The notes: generated from the letters alone by a model not told the origin. A stretch of 56,596 nucleotides of DNA from a virus (IMGVR_UViG_3300042292_000782:1-56596), one strand, 5' to 3'; counted from the first letter of the stretch, positions 1-6,938 are shown. Translations and numbers: made by a program.

Positions 1-250
1 TATCTGGTTCATTTGGAGCACCACTAGTATCTACCCATAGTTGACCAGCTGTAGAATGAGGAGGTTCTGTAGGACTACAAAAATGTTCCATTAACCTTAA
101 CGTACTAGTGTTGATAATATTAGTACTGTTTAAACTATTATACGGGCATAATGTCAACGATGTCGATGTATCATCGATCTCATCGTCTTTAACAATTATA
201 ATAGGTTTAATTGTGTCAGAGAATTTAAGTATTTTATCAGTAAGAGACAT
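1..250 (-). CDS. Tail-fibre-like structural protein, N-terminal part (cut by window edge)
   Basis: Reading the complement from an ATG at 250 gives an open frame that runs off the window start. The 83 visible residues carry the N-terminal module of the large fibre proteins at the other end of the window: a 'TSTSLTL' strand, then 'LMEHF', then 'GQLWVDT'. The matching signature is 'SLTLFGKYS...LENYARD...GQLWFDT' in the protein at 38661. A late-promoter-like ACTAAATA lies on the minus strand at 284-291, 33 nt upstream. The role as a virion attachment module is inferred from paralogy. The C-terminal part is not visible. Confidence 0.7.
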   Translation of the reverse strand, partial: MSLTDKILKFSDTIKPIIIVKDDEIDDTSTSLTLCPYNSLNSTNIINTSTLRLMEHFCSPTEPPHSTAGQLWVDTSGAPNEPD

Positions 251-283
251 ACAGACTCATCATAGGTGTATTATTCAAACATA

Positions 284-291
284 TATTTAGT
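284..291 (-). promoter_or_regulatory. Candidate T4-type late promoter
   Basis: ACTAAATA on the minus strand, 33 nt before the start codon at 250. The distance matches the other late motifs in this window. Confidence 0.4.
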
Positions 292-304
292 TTCTAATAA
301 ACAT

Positions 305-337
305 AAAAAAACCTCAAGATTTTATCTTGAGGTTTTT
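305..337. terminator. Rho-independent terminator, probably bidirectional
   Basis: Stem AACCTCAAGAT / ATCTTGAGGTT with a 3-4 nt loop and T-runs on both strands. It lies between two minus-strand genes and would end transcripts from the gene at 352-621. Confidence 0.8.
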
Positions 338-351
338 AATGTTATCCGCTA

Positions 352-621
352 TTATTCAGCAGCTTCTTCTTCAGCTTCAGCTTCTACGCTTTCTGTAACT
401 TCTTCAGCGCCTTCAGCATTTTCTGTTAACCAAGCATCCACTAAGCGTGTAATATCAGCTACAAGCCATTTACTACCAGATGAAGCTAATACTAAATCAG
501 CTTCTGCTTTACGTAAACGAGATTCAGCTTCATCATAAAAAGCTACCGCTTGTTGAATGTTGGTAGGTAAATCTGCTACAGGGATCTCTTGATCTTTTAC
601 AGTAAGGGTTGTTGTTGCCAT
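352..621 (-). CDS. Small conserved phage protein, possibly DUF6447-like
   Basis: 89 residues. The N-terminus 'MATTTLTVKDQEIPVADLP' followed by a helical segment (residues about 20-70) resembles the short DUF6447-type proteins of marine T4-like phages, which have a brief beta segment and then a coiled helix. The C-terminus is an acidic Glu/Ala tail. A GGAG ribosome site sits just before the ATG. Function is unknown and the family assignment is by eye only. Confidence 0.6.
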   Translation of the reverse strand: MATTTLTVKDQEIPVADLPTNIQQAVAFYDEAESRLRKAEADLVLASSGSKWLVADITRLVDAWLTENAEGAEEVTESVEAEAEEEAAE

Positions 622-674
622 TGGAACTCCAGTTGTTTTGTTAAAAATTAATAGCTATGATATTAAAGCATAGC

Positions 675-682
675 TATTTATT
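675..682 (-). promoter_or_regulatory. Candidate T4-type late promoter
   Basis: AATAAATA on the minus strand, 53 nt upstream of the start at 621. The spacing is longer than for most of the others here. Confidence 0.3.
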
Positions 683-697
683 CAACTGTTTTTTGAG

Positions 698-2281
698 TTA
701 TAATTTATGGAGCGCGTCTTTCCACCATTGAGGTACATGAGCTTTTGTTCTGTCGTACAAATATTGAAAACTTTCATCTAAAATATACACATTTCCATAA
801 TCATCCGGTGTACGAACAATACGTCCACAACCTTGTATTACATCAGTCATAGCACGTAACAAATACCATTTTTGTGATAAGTCCATACGTGCTTTAACCC
901 ATGAATCCGTTAATGTACCAAATGGTACTTTTGCAAATATTGCAAATCTCCCCTTTTCGTCAACTAAATCTAAACCTTCTGTTATAGAAGGTGATATCAA
1001 TATAGCTGGCTTCTTACTGTTCATGAAATCGTCAATAACAGTATCACGTTTGTTTCCAGATCCTGGGTTGTGATGCATGATAATGTGAGGTAGCTTATAC
1101 AGTTCTTTTACTAGCCATTGAGCAATTGCAAAATTACCTGTATGTATTATTCCTTTTTGATCTTTATGTTCCATTATAATACTAGTCATAACTTCAATAA
1201 ATTCTTTACGTCCAGCGGTATTCTTTTGATCATTCCAATTGTAATTCATCTTCATTACAGGATTGTATATTACCGGTCTATTATTAACATCAAAATCAGA
1301 TGGCATTGAAATAAAACACGCTTTATCTAATGGAATGTTTAAATTCTCACAAAATTCTTTATGATCAAAGATTGTAGCTGATAAAAATAAAAACTTTTCA
1401 GCCATTGGTTCTAATATACTATGAAAATTTTCAGCACCAAATAAGAATTTAAACTTTAATTGTGTATCATCGACATTTAAAATATATTTGTCATCAACTT
1501 CTTCAATTGTTTTTGAAACAAATTCACCGACTAATTCAATATGATCTTTTAATTGTAAATAGTTTTTTAATTTGCCAATATCAGCTGGTGTGTGTTTATG
1601 ATCATCTTCTAATAATGGATCGCACTCATCGTCCAATTGTAACAACACATCTTTCATAGCTGGTAAGTATATGTTAACAATCCAATTATACGTGTTTAAT
1701 GATGAAGCGCTAATGTTCCATTTAATACGGTGTTTTTCACATACACTTTTTAATATTGTCAAATTGTTATAGTCAGTTAATACATCTTCTAATTTGTGGC
1801 ACTCGTCCATAATCAAAAGCTTGCGTCTACTAAAAACATCTGTATGTTTGAATGATCTTACAGCTAACGCGTAATTCAATACAACATGGCTAGCTTTAGT
1901 AGCTGCGTTAATTGCCGCACTATGAGGGCATTGCCCACATCTTGGAGCTATAATTTGACCGACATCACATGTTGTACCTTTACCTTGGCATCGGTAATTA
2001 CCTTTACCGTATAACGACTTAAAATACTTGTCATCATCTTTTTTAATAAAAGATCTTTCATATTGTGTTTGAAGTATTTTTTGTGGTGTTAATATAAAAG
2101 AAGCTTTATGTCCATCCTCACCGAGATAGTTACCTAATGTAACAGCGATAGCACTCTTACCACTACCGACAGGTAATTCACAAAAAATATATTTCTTTTT
2201 AGTGTTTTTTACGATCCATTCTAAAGTTTCAACTTGTGTAGGACGAGGCGTTTCTAATGCAAAATGCTCTAATATATTCAT
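698..2281 (-). CDS. DinG/XPD-like superfamily 2 DNA helicase
   Basis: 527 residues. Walker A is 'PVGSGKS' (residues about 37-43). Four cysteines near residues 97-121 ('YRC', 'TTC', 'RCGQC') have the arrangement of the 4Fe-4S cluster of XPD/DinG helicases. The DEAH-type box reads 'IMDECH', 'LSAT' is motif III and 'QGCGRIVR' is motif VI. Such enzymes unwind DNA 5' to 3' with ATP, with the iron-sulfur domain separating strands. Related Rad3/DinG-type helicases occur in large phages. The gene stands alone on the minus strand, and no strong Shine-Dalgarno precedes the ATG. The specific DNA substrate in this phage is unknown. Confidence 0.9.
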   Translation of the reverse strand: MNILEHFALETPRPTQVETLEWIVKNTKKKYIFCELPVGSGKSAIAVTLGNYLGEDGHKASFILTPQKILQTQYERSFIKKDDDKYFKSLYGKGNYRCQGKGTTCDVGQIIAPRCGQCPHSAAINAATKASHVVLNYALAVRSFKHTDVFSRRKLLIMDECHKLEDVLTDYNNLTILKSVCEKHRIKWNISASSLNTYNWIVNIYLPAMKDVLLQLDDECDPLLEDDHKHTPADIGKLKNYLQLKDHIELVGEFVSKTIEEVDDKYILNVDDTQLKFKFLFGAENFHSILEPMAEKFLFLSATIFDHKEFCENLNIPLDKACFISMPSDFDVNNRPVIYNPVMKMNYNWNDQKNTAGRKEFIEVMTSIIMEHKDQKGIIHTGNFAIAQWLVKELYKLPHIIMHHNPGSGNKRDTVIDDFMNSKKPAILISPSITEGLDLVDEKGRFAIFAKVPFGTLTDSWVKARMDLSQKWYLLRAMTDVIQGCGRIVRTPDDYGNVYILDESFQYLYDRTKAHVPQWWKDALHKL

Positions 2282-2437
2282 AGTATTATGTTTCTATAAT
2301 ATTGAAAAATATATTATATAATCATTATCTTATGTATTCAACAACCTGTATTATTACATAATTTTAAAATAGTTGATTTTTACAAATAACCATATAAAAT
2401 AACAAACATTGGTACTTACCGTACTAAATAGACCATT

Positions 2438-2512
2438 CGGAGCGTGGTTCATTGGTTGATCGCTAGTTTTGGGAACTAGATTAAGGGAGTTCGATTCTCT
2501 CCGCTCCGACCA
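2438..2512 (+). tRNA. tRNA-Pro (anticodon UGG)
   Basis: Acceptor CGGAGCG / CGCTCCG (2438-2444 with 2502-2508), discriminator A and encoded CCA (2510-2512). Anticodon stem CTAGT / ACTAG with loop TTTGGGA gives UGG at 2470-2472. The T-arm is GGGAG-TTCGATT-CTCTC. The C1-G72 pair and A73 match known proline identity elements. Confidence 0.93.
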
Positions 2513-2542
2513 CATTTAATAATTAATACCTTAGGAAAAATA

Positions 2543-2821
2543 ATGAACAAACCAGAATTGATTAGCGCAATTGCAGAAGCTTCAGGTCTAACGAAAGCTG
2601 ATTCTAGTCGCGCATTAGATGGGTTTATTTCATCGGTGACACATTCGTTAAGCGTAGGTGAGCCTGTCATCTTAGTAGGATTTGGTACTTTTTTAATTAG
2701 AGACAGAGCAGAACGTAAAGGTCGCAATCCAAGAACAGGCGACGAAGTATTAATTAAAGCTGCAAAAATTCCAAATTTTAAAGTTGGAAAAGCGTTAAAA
2801 GATGCTGTAAACGCTGAATAA
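2543..2821 (+). CDS. hup: HU-family nucleoid protein
   Basis: 92 residues, the usual length of HU/IHF subunits. It begins 'MNKPELISAIAEASGLTKAD', the dimerisation helices. The core is 'VGFGTFLIRDRAERKGRNPRTG', which contains the canonical DNA-intercalating arm with its RNP tip, and it ends in the C-terminal helix. HU binds and bends DNA non-specifically. A phage-borne copy may help chromatin takeover, DNA packaging or recombination. It sits between two tRNA genes with a 'TAGGA'-type ribosome site. I choose HU over IHF because nothing points to sequence specificity. Confidence 0.93.
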   Translation: MNKPELISAIAEASGLTKADSSRALDGFISSVTHSLSVGEPVILVGFGTFLIRDRAERKGRNPRTGDEVLIKAAKIPNFKVGKALKDAVNAE

Positions 2822-2829
2822 GTTAACAC

Positions 2830-2906
2830 CTCCCATTAGCTCAGTCTGGTAGGTCGATCCGTTTGGGGTGGATAGGTCGGCGGTTCAAATCCGTCATGGG
2901 AGACCA
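2830..2906 (+). tRNA. Second tRNA-Pro (anticodon UGG)
   Basis: Acceptor CTCCCAT / ATGGGAG (2830-2836 with 2896-2902), A73 and encoded CCA (2904-2906). Anticodon stem ATCCG / TGGAT (closing G-U) with loop TTTGGGG gives UGG at 2864-2866. The T-loop is TTCAAAT. The body differs strongly from the first tRNA-Pro, so this is not a recent duplicate. Confidence 0.88.
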
Positions 2907-2924
2907 ATTAAATATACGGTAATT

Positions 2925-3104
2925 ATGTCATTCGATAAAGATTATCCAAACAGAAAAGATCGTCGTAAACGATACTACAACGCTAAATCATTTGATAGAA
3001 GTTGTCGTAATCATGGGTCATGCGCTCATTGTTTGGAATCTAGAATGCATAAACACAAAAAACGTAAATTACCTGTTGATTATATTGAAGAAGACCCTGT
3101 ATAA
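2925..3104 (+). CDS. Small Cys/His-rich basic protein, unknown function
   Basis: 59 residues starting 'MSFDKDYPNRKDRRKRYYN'. An upstream in-frame ATG lies inside the tRNA, so the ATG at 2925 is chosen. The segment 'CRNHGSCAHCLESRMHKH' has three Cys and three His, so it could bind zinc, and it is flanked by Lys/Arg-rich stretches that would suit nucleic-acid binding. Similar small 'CRNxGSCxxC' proteins accompany tRNA clusters in T4-like phages. No function can be assigned. Confidence 0.75.
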   Translation: MSFDKDYPNRKDRRKRYYNAKSFDRSCRNHGSCAHCLESRMHKHKKRKLPVDYIEEDPV

Positions 3105-3118
3105 TTAAAAGATATTAT

Positions 3119-3192
3119 TGTTCCTCGGTGTAATGGAAGCACCGCAGATTTTGATTCTGCTAGTATAGGTTCGAACCCTGTAGGGACTGCCA
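3119..3192 (+). tRNA. tRNA-Gln (anticodon UUG)
   Basis: Anticodon stem GCAGA / TCTGC with loop TTTTGAT gives UUG at 3151-3153. The T-arm is ATAGG-TTCGAAC-CCTGT, G73 is followed by encoded CCA (3190-3192). Acceptor TGTTCCT / AGGGACT has a T-T mismatch at the first pair. Weak 1-72 pairing is normal for glutamine tRNA. Position 8 is C instead of the usual U. Confidence 0.85.
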
Positions 3193-3241
3193 AATTGTAT
3201 AATAAAATTTAAACTGTAAATATTTGTGTGTAACTAGTTAA

Positions 3242-3317
3242 TCCTCCGTAGCTCAGTTGGTAGAGCGCGAAACTGTTAATTTCGATGTCATTCGTTCGAG
3301 CCGAATCGGGGGAGCCA
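3242..3317 (+). tRNA. tRNA-Asn (anticodon GUU)
   Basis: Acceptor TCCTCCG / CGGGGGA (one G-U), D-arm with 'AGCTCAGTTGGTAGAGC', anticodon stem CGAAA / TTTCG with loop CTGTTAA giving GUU, variable region ATGTC, T-loop TTCGAGC, G73 and encoded CCA (3315-3317). Confidence 0.95.
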
Positions 3318-3328
3318 TATATAAATCA

Positions 3329-3363
3329 ATGACTTACTCATTTTTGTGTAAGTCATTTTTTTG
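3329..3363 (+). terminator. Rho-independent terminator ending the tRNA cluster
   Basis: ATGACTTAC / GTAAGTCAT stem with a 10-nt loop, followed by six or more T residues. Confidence 0.88.
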
Positions 3364-3392
3364 TCTTTAAAAAATCTACATTTTGACACTCG

Positions 3393-3400
3393 CATAAATA
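3393..3400 (+). promoter_or_regulatory. Candidate T4-type late promoter
   Basis: CATAAATA, 28 nt upstream of the gene at 3428. This resembles the gp55-dependent late consensus TATAAATA. Confidence 0.5.
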
Positions 3401-3427
3401 TATCAAACATTATAAAAGGTATTACAC

Positions 3428-4045
3428 ATGAAACTAAACGAATTATTTGAAAGCTCTAACTCTGAGTATAACGATGAAGCTGGTACAGCTCATAGACATT
3501 TAATCACGATTTCTCGCGCAACCACAGGTCTAATGCGTGCTATAGATCAAAATGAAAACCTACCAGAATGGGTGCAAGAAAAAATTGCCAAAGCTGAATA
3601 CATGTTAGTATCAGTTTGGGATTATTTGCAAAGTCAAGAAGACCGTGGTATAAACCCAACTGTACACGAAATGTTCGATCTCATTGAAAATATGGTTAAC
3701 GGTTTAGCAATTCAGCATAATGTTGACAGCGATGTTATATGGAAAGATTTTGAATCTGTTAGTGATCAAGAACTTTTTGAAGCAGCAGCTTGGACACGCA
3801 AAGAAGGTCAAAATAAAAATGGCGGGTTGAACGCAAAAGGTGTAGCTAGCTACCGTAAAGAGCATCCGGGAAGTAAACTACAAACAGCTGTAACAACCGA
3901 ACCAAGTAAATTAAAAAAAGACAGTAAAGCGTACAAAAGACGTAAAAGTTTTTGTGCGAGAATGGGTGGCGTAAAAGGACCCATGAAAGATGAAAAAGGT
4001 AGACCAACACGCAAAGCATTAGCATTAAAAAAATGGAATTGCTAA
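3428..4045 (+). CDS. Conserved T4-like phage protein with DUF6321-like C-terminus
   Basis: 205 residues in two parts. Residues 1-120 form a predicted helical region containing 'TISRATTGLMRAIDQNENLPEW' and 'AEYMLVSVWDYL'. Residues 125-205 are a basic domain: 'AWTRKEGQNKNGGLNAKG', 'SYRKEHPGSKL', then 'SFCARMGGVKGPMKDEKGRP' and a final 'ALKKWNC'. The second part is the DUF6321 signature seen in marine phages. Function is unknown. The high Lys/Arg content suggests nucleic-acid contact, and the late motif upstream suggests a virion or late role. Both points are inference. Confidence 0.7.
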   Translation: MKLNELFESSNSEYNDEAGTAHRHLITISRATTGLMRAIDQNENLPEWVQEKIAKAEYMLVSVWDYLQSQEDRGINPTVHEMFDLIENMVNGLAIQHNVDSDVIWKDFESVSDQELFEAAAWTRKEGQNKNGGLNAKGVASYRKEHPGSKLQTAVTTEPSKLKKDSKAYKRRKSFCARMGGVKGPMKDEKGRPTRKALALKKWNC

Positions 4046-4076
4046 TATCCAATTTAATATTGTTAACAAAGAGTAG

Positions 4077-4105
4077 TTGATAATATTACCAACTACTCAT
4101 ATAAT
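4077..4105 (+). promoter_or_regulatory. Sigma70-like promoter with overlapping inverted repeat
   Basis: TTGATA (4077-4082), 17-nt spacer, TATAAT (4100-4105). A 9-bp inverted repeat GAGTAGTTG / CAACTACTC (4071-4079 with 4090-4098) overlaps the -35 box and spacer, as an operator would. It would drive the genes from 4140 onward. Confidence 0.65.
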
Positions 4106-4139
4106 GTAATATTATCCATTACGTTAATAGGACAATATT

Positions 4140-4316
4140 ATGGCTACTGTAAGTAAATCAACAATGCCCAGAAAACAACCTAACCTATCCCGTTCAGGTA
4201 AAGTACGAATATTTGGGTTTAGTGTAGATAAATTAATTGAGTTGCGTGATAAAGCGCAAAGACCACGTGATAAACATAAATTTAATGCTAGACTTATTAG
4301 CTTAGCGTCAAAATAA
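4140..4316 (+). CDS. Small basic protein, unknown
   Basis: A 58-codon frame beginning 'MATVSKSTMPRKQPNLSRSG' and ending 'LISLASK'. It is rich in Lys/Arg. An AGGA-type site sits before the ATG and it is followed at 12 nt by the parvulin gene, so the two are probably co-transcribed from the promoter at 4077. The mid-part 'IFGFSVDKLIELRDKAQRPR' could be an amphipathic helix. I recognise no family. Confidence 0.6.
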   Translation: MATVSKSTMPRKQPNLSRSGKVRIFGFSVDKLIELRDKAQRPRDKHKFNARLISLASK

Positions 4317-4328
4317 TAGGACTATAAA

Positions 4329-4601
4329 ATGACATCAATTAAAGCAAGCCATATTTTAGTAGCTAGTGAACAAGAAGCTATCGATATTTTAACAAAAATC
4401 AACGAGGGTGCAGATTTTGCAGCACTTGCAATGACTCACAGTACTTGTCCAAGTGGTAAATCAGGTGGAGATTTGGGAATCTTTGGTCGCAACCAAATGG
4501 TAAGACCATTTGAAGAAGCTGCATTTGCGTTAGGTATCGGTAAAATTAGTCAACCAGTTCAAACCAATTTTGGATGGCATATCATTAACCGTACCGGTTA
4601 A
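4329..4601 (+). CDS. Parvulin-type peptidyl-prolyl cis-trans isomerase
   Basis: 90 residues, which is a bare PpiC/parvulin domain. It opens 'KASHILVASEQEA' and contains 'FAALAMTHSTCPSGKSGGDLG' (the active-site loop with the conserved Ser/Gly pattern), then 'FEEAAFAL', and closes 'VQTNFGWHIINRTG'. These are the standard parvulin core motifs. It catalyses cis-trans isomerisation at proline peptide bonds. There is no signal peptide, so it is cytoplasmic. A phage copy may help fold virion proteins, alongside the GroES-like protein at 37047. It lies 12 nt after a small ORF and 3 nt before the next. Confidence 0.93.
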   Translation: MTSIKASHILVASEQEAIDILTKINEGADFAALAMTHSTCPSGKSGGDLGIFGRNQMVRPFEEAAFALGIGKISQPVQTNFGWHIINRTG

Positions 4602-4604
4602 GGT

Positions 4605-4892
4605 ATGTTACAGTATTTTGAACGTCAATTAGAATCAACCTCTCCAATAGATGCTGATGAAGCAGCTAAAATGGTTACATATAGAGTAGCGACAGGTGGA
4701 GATGAAGCTGAGTTAACAGAATATTATAACTCAAAAATTGGTAAAAAATTATTATTTTACATGAAATGTGATAAACATAATTTTGAAGTTTGTAAATGTT
4801 TTGACGATGAAATTGAAGAAACATTTAAAACAGCTACTTTCATGGAAATGAACGTGGGTGGTGCAGTTCCAAAATTTGAAATGTTACCTTGA
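4605..4892 (+). CDS. Hypothetical protein
   Basis: 95 residues, acidic, starting 3 nt after the parvulin stop, so probably translationally coupled. It holds 'DADEAAKMVTYRVATGGDEAEL' and a short Cys/His patch 'KCDKHNFEVCKCF' that might bind a metal. I recognise no family. Co-expression with the isomerase is the only functional hint. Confidence 0.6.
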   Translation: MLQYFERQLESTSPIDADEAAKMVTYRVATGGDEAELTEYYNSKIGKKLLFYMKCDKHNFEVCKCFDDEIEETFKTATFMEMNVGGAVPKFEMLP

Positions 4893-4911
4893 TCAAATAA
4901 TACCCGTTTAT

Positions 4912-5105
4912 AGTTAGTGCAAATATTATATTAAAAAGTTTGATTTAACAATTTTAATATAATACAATCCACATAGAGATTCTAACTGCAATTCAACAAT
5001 ATCAACGTGTCGTGGGTTCGAATCCCACTATAACTTTACGGTTATATAATTCAGCTGGTAGAATATTTGAAAACAAATGAATCTTGTTAATGTTGCACAC
5101 TAACT
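4912..5105 (+). ncRNA. YrlA-like Y RNA candidate containing a circularly permuted tRNA mimic
   Basis: The tRNA pieces are in reversed order. First comes a T-arm GTGGG-TTCGAAT-CCCAC (5012-5028), then an acceptor 3' strand TATAACT (5029-5035), a 4-nt loop, an acceptor 5' strand GGTTATA (5040-5046; 7 bp with one G-U), then a D-arm ATTC-AGCTGGTA-GAAT (5049-5064). U8-A14, G15-C48, G18/G19 and the TTCGA loop are all present. Outside lie a stem AGATTC / GAATCT (4977-4982 with 5079-5084), a 12-bp hairpin (4925-4936 with 4952-4963) and an outer stem GTTAGTG / CACTAAC (4913-4919 with 5098-5104). No forward tRNA fits. Bacterial YrlA RNAs bind Ro60 and mimic tRNA in this way. The stem flanks match unit A of the array at 13447. 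Confidence 0.7.
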
Positions 5106-5122
5106 AAAAACAGGTAAATTTT

Positions 5123-5767
5123 ATGAGATTAGATGATTTAGCAGCAAGGTTGGTAATAGTTGAAGCAAAATTAGCCACCCTTACTGGCACCACCATCAAC
5201 GTAGCAAATGCTACAAATATTGAAGATTTAGATACAAGGTTATCAATCGTTGAAGTTCACGTTGATCAACTACTTGTCGATAAAACTCAAAGTCATATTG
5301 AATCAATTATCTCTACACCAGCAAATGAAGCTCCTGTATCAGTCGATACTGTTGTTGCATTATCTGCTAGTGCAGACGTTCCAGAAGCTGCATCTATCGT
5401 TACAGACGTTGTTCAAGCTCAAATAGAAGCTCCTGCAGTTGATCACCCTGCGGTTGCTGAAATTGTTGCAGCAGCTGTAGCAGCAGTTGTAACAGCAGAT
5501 CCATCTATTGTTACAGACCCTGAAGCAATTATCAATACTATAACAGCAGCTGTAGCTGAACTACCAACACCTCCAGCAGATGTCGCAATTGAAGCTGCTG
5601 ACGCGGTAGCTGATGTTGTTTCAATTGCTATTGGTGAAGATGTTGATAATGAAATTCATCAACAAATCGTTGAAGCAATTACTTCACCATCAGATCCAGC
5701 ATTAGACGCTATTGAAGCACGGTTAGTAGCTGCAGAAGCAAAGGTCGATAGTTTGTTGGGAAAGTAG
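5123..5767 (+). CDS. Ala/Val-rich protein with matching coiled-coil ends
   Basis: 214 residues. The N-terminus 'LDDLAARLVIVEAKLATL' and C-terminus 'LDAIEARLVAAEAKVDSLLGK' are near copies of a heptad helix, and a third copy is 'LDTRLSIVEVHVDQLL' (residues about 36-51). Between them is a low-complexity Ala/Val/Pro/Asp region with repeated 'IVTD' and 'AAVA'. This suggests a coiled-coil oligomer, perhaps a scaffold or internal virion protein. The role is inference and I recognise no family. Its leader directly follows the Y-RNA-like element. Confidence 0.6.
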   Translation: MRLDDLAARLVIVEAKLATLTGTTINVANATNIEDLDTRLSIVEVHVDQLLVDKTQSHIESIISTPANEAPVSVDTVVALSASADVPEAASIVTDVVQAQIEAPAVDHPAVAEIVAAAVAAVVTADPSIVTDPEAIINTITAAVAELPTPPADVAIEAADAVADVVSIAIGEDVDNEIHQQIVEAITSPSDPALDAIEARLVAAEAKVDSLLGK

Positions 5768-5885
5768 TAACATCGATCCAAAATTGGATTGATAGGTTGT
5801 TTAAACGTTAGTTAAAATAGTTTTTAACATTTAATAACGTTTGTCTTTATTAAAGGTTATCAAAATTGTTAATACATGTTTTATA

Positions 5886-5917
5886 AAAACTCATGGTTTA
5901 AAACCATGAGTTTTTTT
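5886..5917 (+). terminator. Rho-independent terminator
   Basis: AAACTCATGGTTT / AAACCATGAGTTT stem (13 bp, almost no loop) followed by a run of T residues. Confidence 0.9.
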
Positions 5918-5969
5918 GTCTATATTATGCTATGCTGATATAACCACGTTATATTAGATCTAATTTATT

Positions 5970-5977
5970 TATAAATA
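5970..5977 (+). promoter_or_regulatory. Candidate T4-type late promoter
   Basis: Exact TATAAATA, 29 nt upstream of the gene at 6006. Confidence 0.6.
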
Positions 5978-6005
5978 ATTGTTTTATACATTTTAAGAAA
6001 ATAAT

Positions 6006-6737
6006 ATGAAACAATCATTAACACAATTCTTAATTGAAGCTTTTAATTTTGAGTACCATGATAATTTAAATCCTAAATTATGGAGTGGCGACTCTATTAA
6101 ACCTAAGATCCGCCAACATCTTTTAAAAATTGCTAAAATCTATTTTGAATCGCTAAACCTTTCACCAGATTACAAAATAACTGATGTCGTCATGACGGGC
6201 AGTTCAGCAAACTTTAATTATACCCGCCATTCTGACCTCGATATACACGTTATGATTGATAAAAACGCCGATCACTGTAAAGTTGTTGGTCTTGAATTAA
6301 TGGACGTACTTAAATCCAAAACTTTAGGTTGGAATCAAGAACACGACATTAAAGTATTTGGCTATTCTGTTGAAGTTTATACACAATTAGCTGATGAACC
6401 TCACCATTCTACTGGTGTTTATAGCTTACAAAACGATGAATGGGTAACTAGACCAGTACGTAAAAAAGGTATTGAAAAAACAGTTAATGAATATGCTGTT
6501 AATGTAAAAGCAAAAGCATTAAAAGAACTGATTGATAGTTTTAAAGATGTTTCTGATTATACAAAAATTAAAGAAGTACGTAAAAAAATTAAAAACATGA
6601 GACAAGCTGGTCTTGAAAGGGGTGGTGAATTCTCAACAGAGAATTTAGTTTTTAAAGAATTAAGAAATGCAGGTTATCTTGATAAATTGCAAGATTACTA
6701 TCTAGAAGCATTTGATAAATCATTATCGTTAAAATAA
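6006..6737 (+). CDS. Nucleotidyltransferase-fold protein
   Basis: 243 residues. Residues about 58-78 read 'VVMTGSSANFNYTRHSDLDI'. This is the GS-x(n)-D-x-D pattern of the Pol beta-type nucleotidyltransferase superfamily, with the two metal-binding aspartates in 'SDLDIH'. A third acidic position may be the Glu in 'VEVYTQ'. The C-terminal 90 residues are Lys-rich and helical. Homologues occur in marine T4-like phages as predicted nucleotidyltransferases. The substrate (nucleotide transfer to RNA, protein or antibiotic) is unknown. With the phage tRNAs and tRNA-like RNA nearby, an RNA substrate is possible but unsupported. Confidence 0.8.
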   Translation: MKQSLTQFLIEAFNFEYHDNLNPKLWSGDSIKPKIRQHLLKIAKIYFESLNLSPDYKITDVVMTGSSANFNYTRHSDLDIHVMIDKNADHCKVVGLELMDVLKSKTLGWNQEHDIKVFGYSVEVYTQLADEPHHSTGVYSLQNDEWVTRPVRKKGIEKTVNEYAVNVKAKALKELIDSFKDVSDYTKIKEVRKKIKNMRQAGLERGGEFSTENLVFKELRNAGYLDKLQDYYLEAFDKSLSLK

Positions 6738-6767
6738 TATTGGGTACAATATATTACGAGGTTTTTT

Positions 6768-6938
6768 ATGGAAAACAACAAGTATTGCCATTGCGGTAAA
6801 TGCGTAACTGTAGACCTATTAAAGATATTTCCAATGATTATTTCTTGTAATATTTGCGGACAAAATCTATGTCCTCGAGCAGCTGATCATGATTTTGAAT
6901 GTGTTAATGTTCAAGATGAATTAACTAATCCAAACTAA
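6768..6938 (+). CDS. Small zinc-ribbon-like protein
   Basis: 56 residues from an ATG preceded by ACGAGG. The cysteines are arranged 'YCHCGKC' at the N-terminus and 'SCNICGQNLC' in the middle, with a late 'FEC', which could form a zinc knuckle. Its 3' end overlaps the convergent gene at 6925-7137 by 14 nt. No specific family recognised. Confidence 0.6.
   Translation: MENNKYCHCGKCVTVDLLKIFPMIISCNICGQNLCPRAADHDFECVNVQDELTNPN

Noticed and set aside
2476-2829. Minus-strand 117-aa ORF over the HU gene
   Set aside because: It is the antisense of HU and tRNA-Pro. HU is an unambiguous family match.
4912-5035. Ordinary forward tRNA with an intron ending at the T-arm
   Set aside because: The upstream 5' strand AGTTAGT pairs at only five of seven positions with TATAACT and no D-arm follows it, whereas the downstream GGTTATA pairs fully and is followed by a correct D-arm.
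4912-5105. Permuted two-piece tmRNA
   Set aside because: There is no tmRNA-type 5' signature after the acceptor strand, a normal D-arm is present instead, and there is no tag reading frame ending in hydrophobic residues. The element is also too short.
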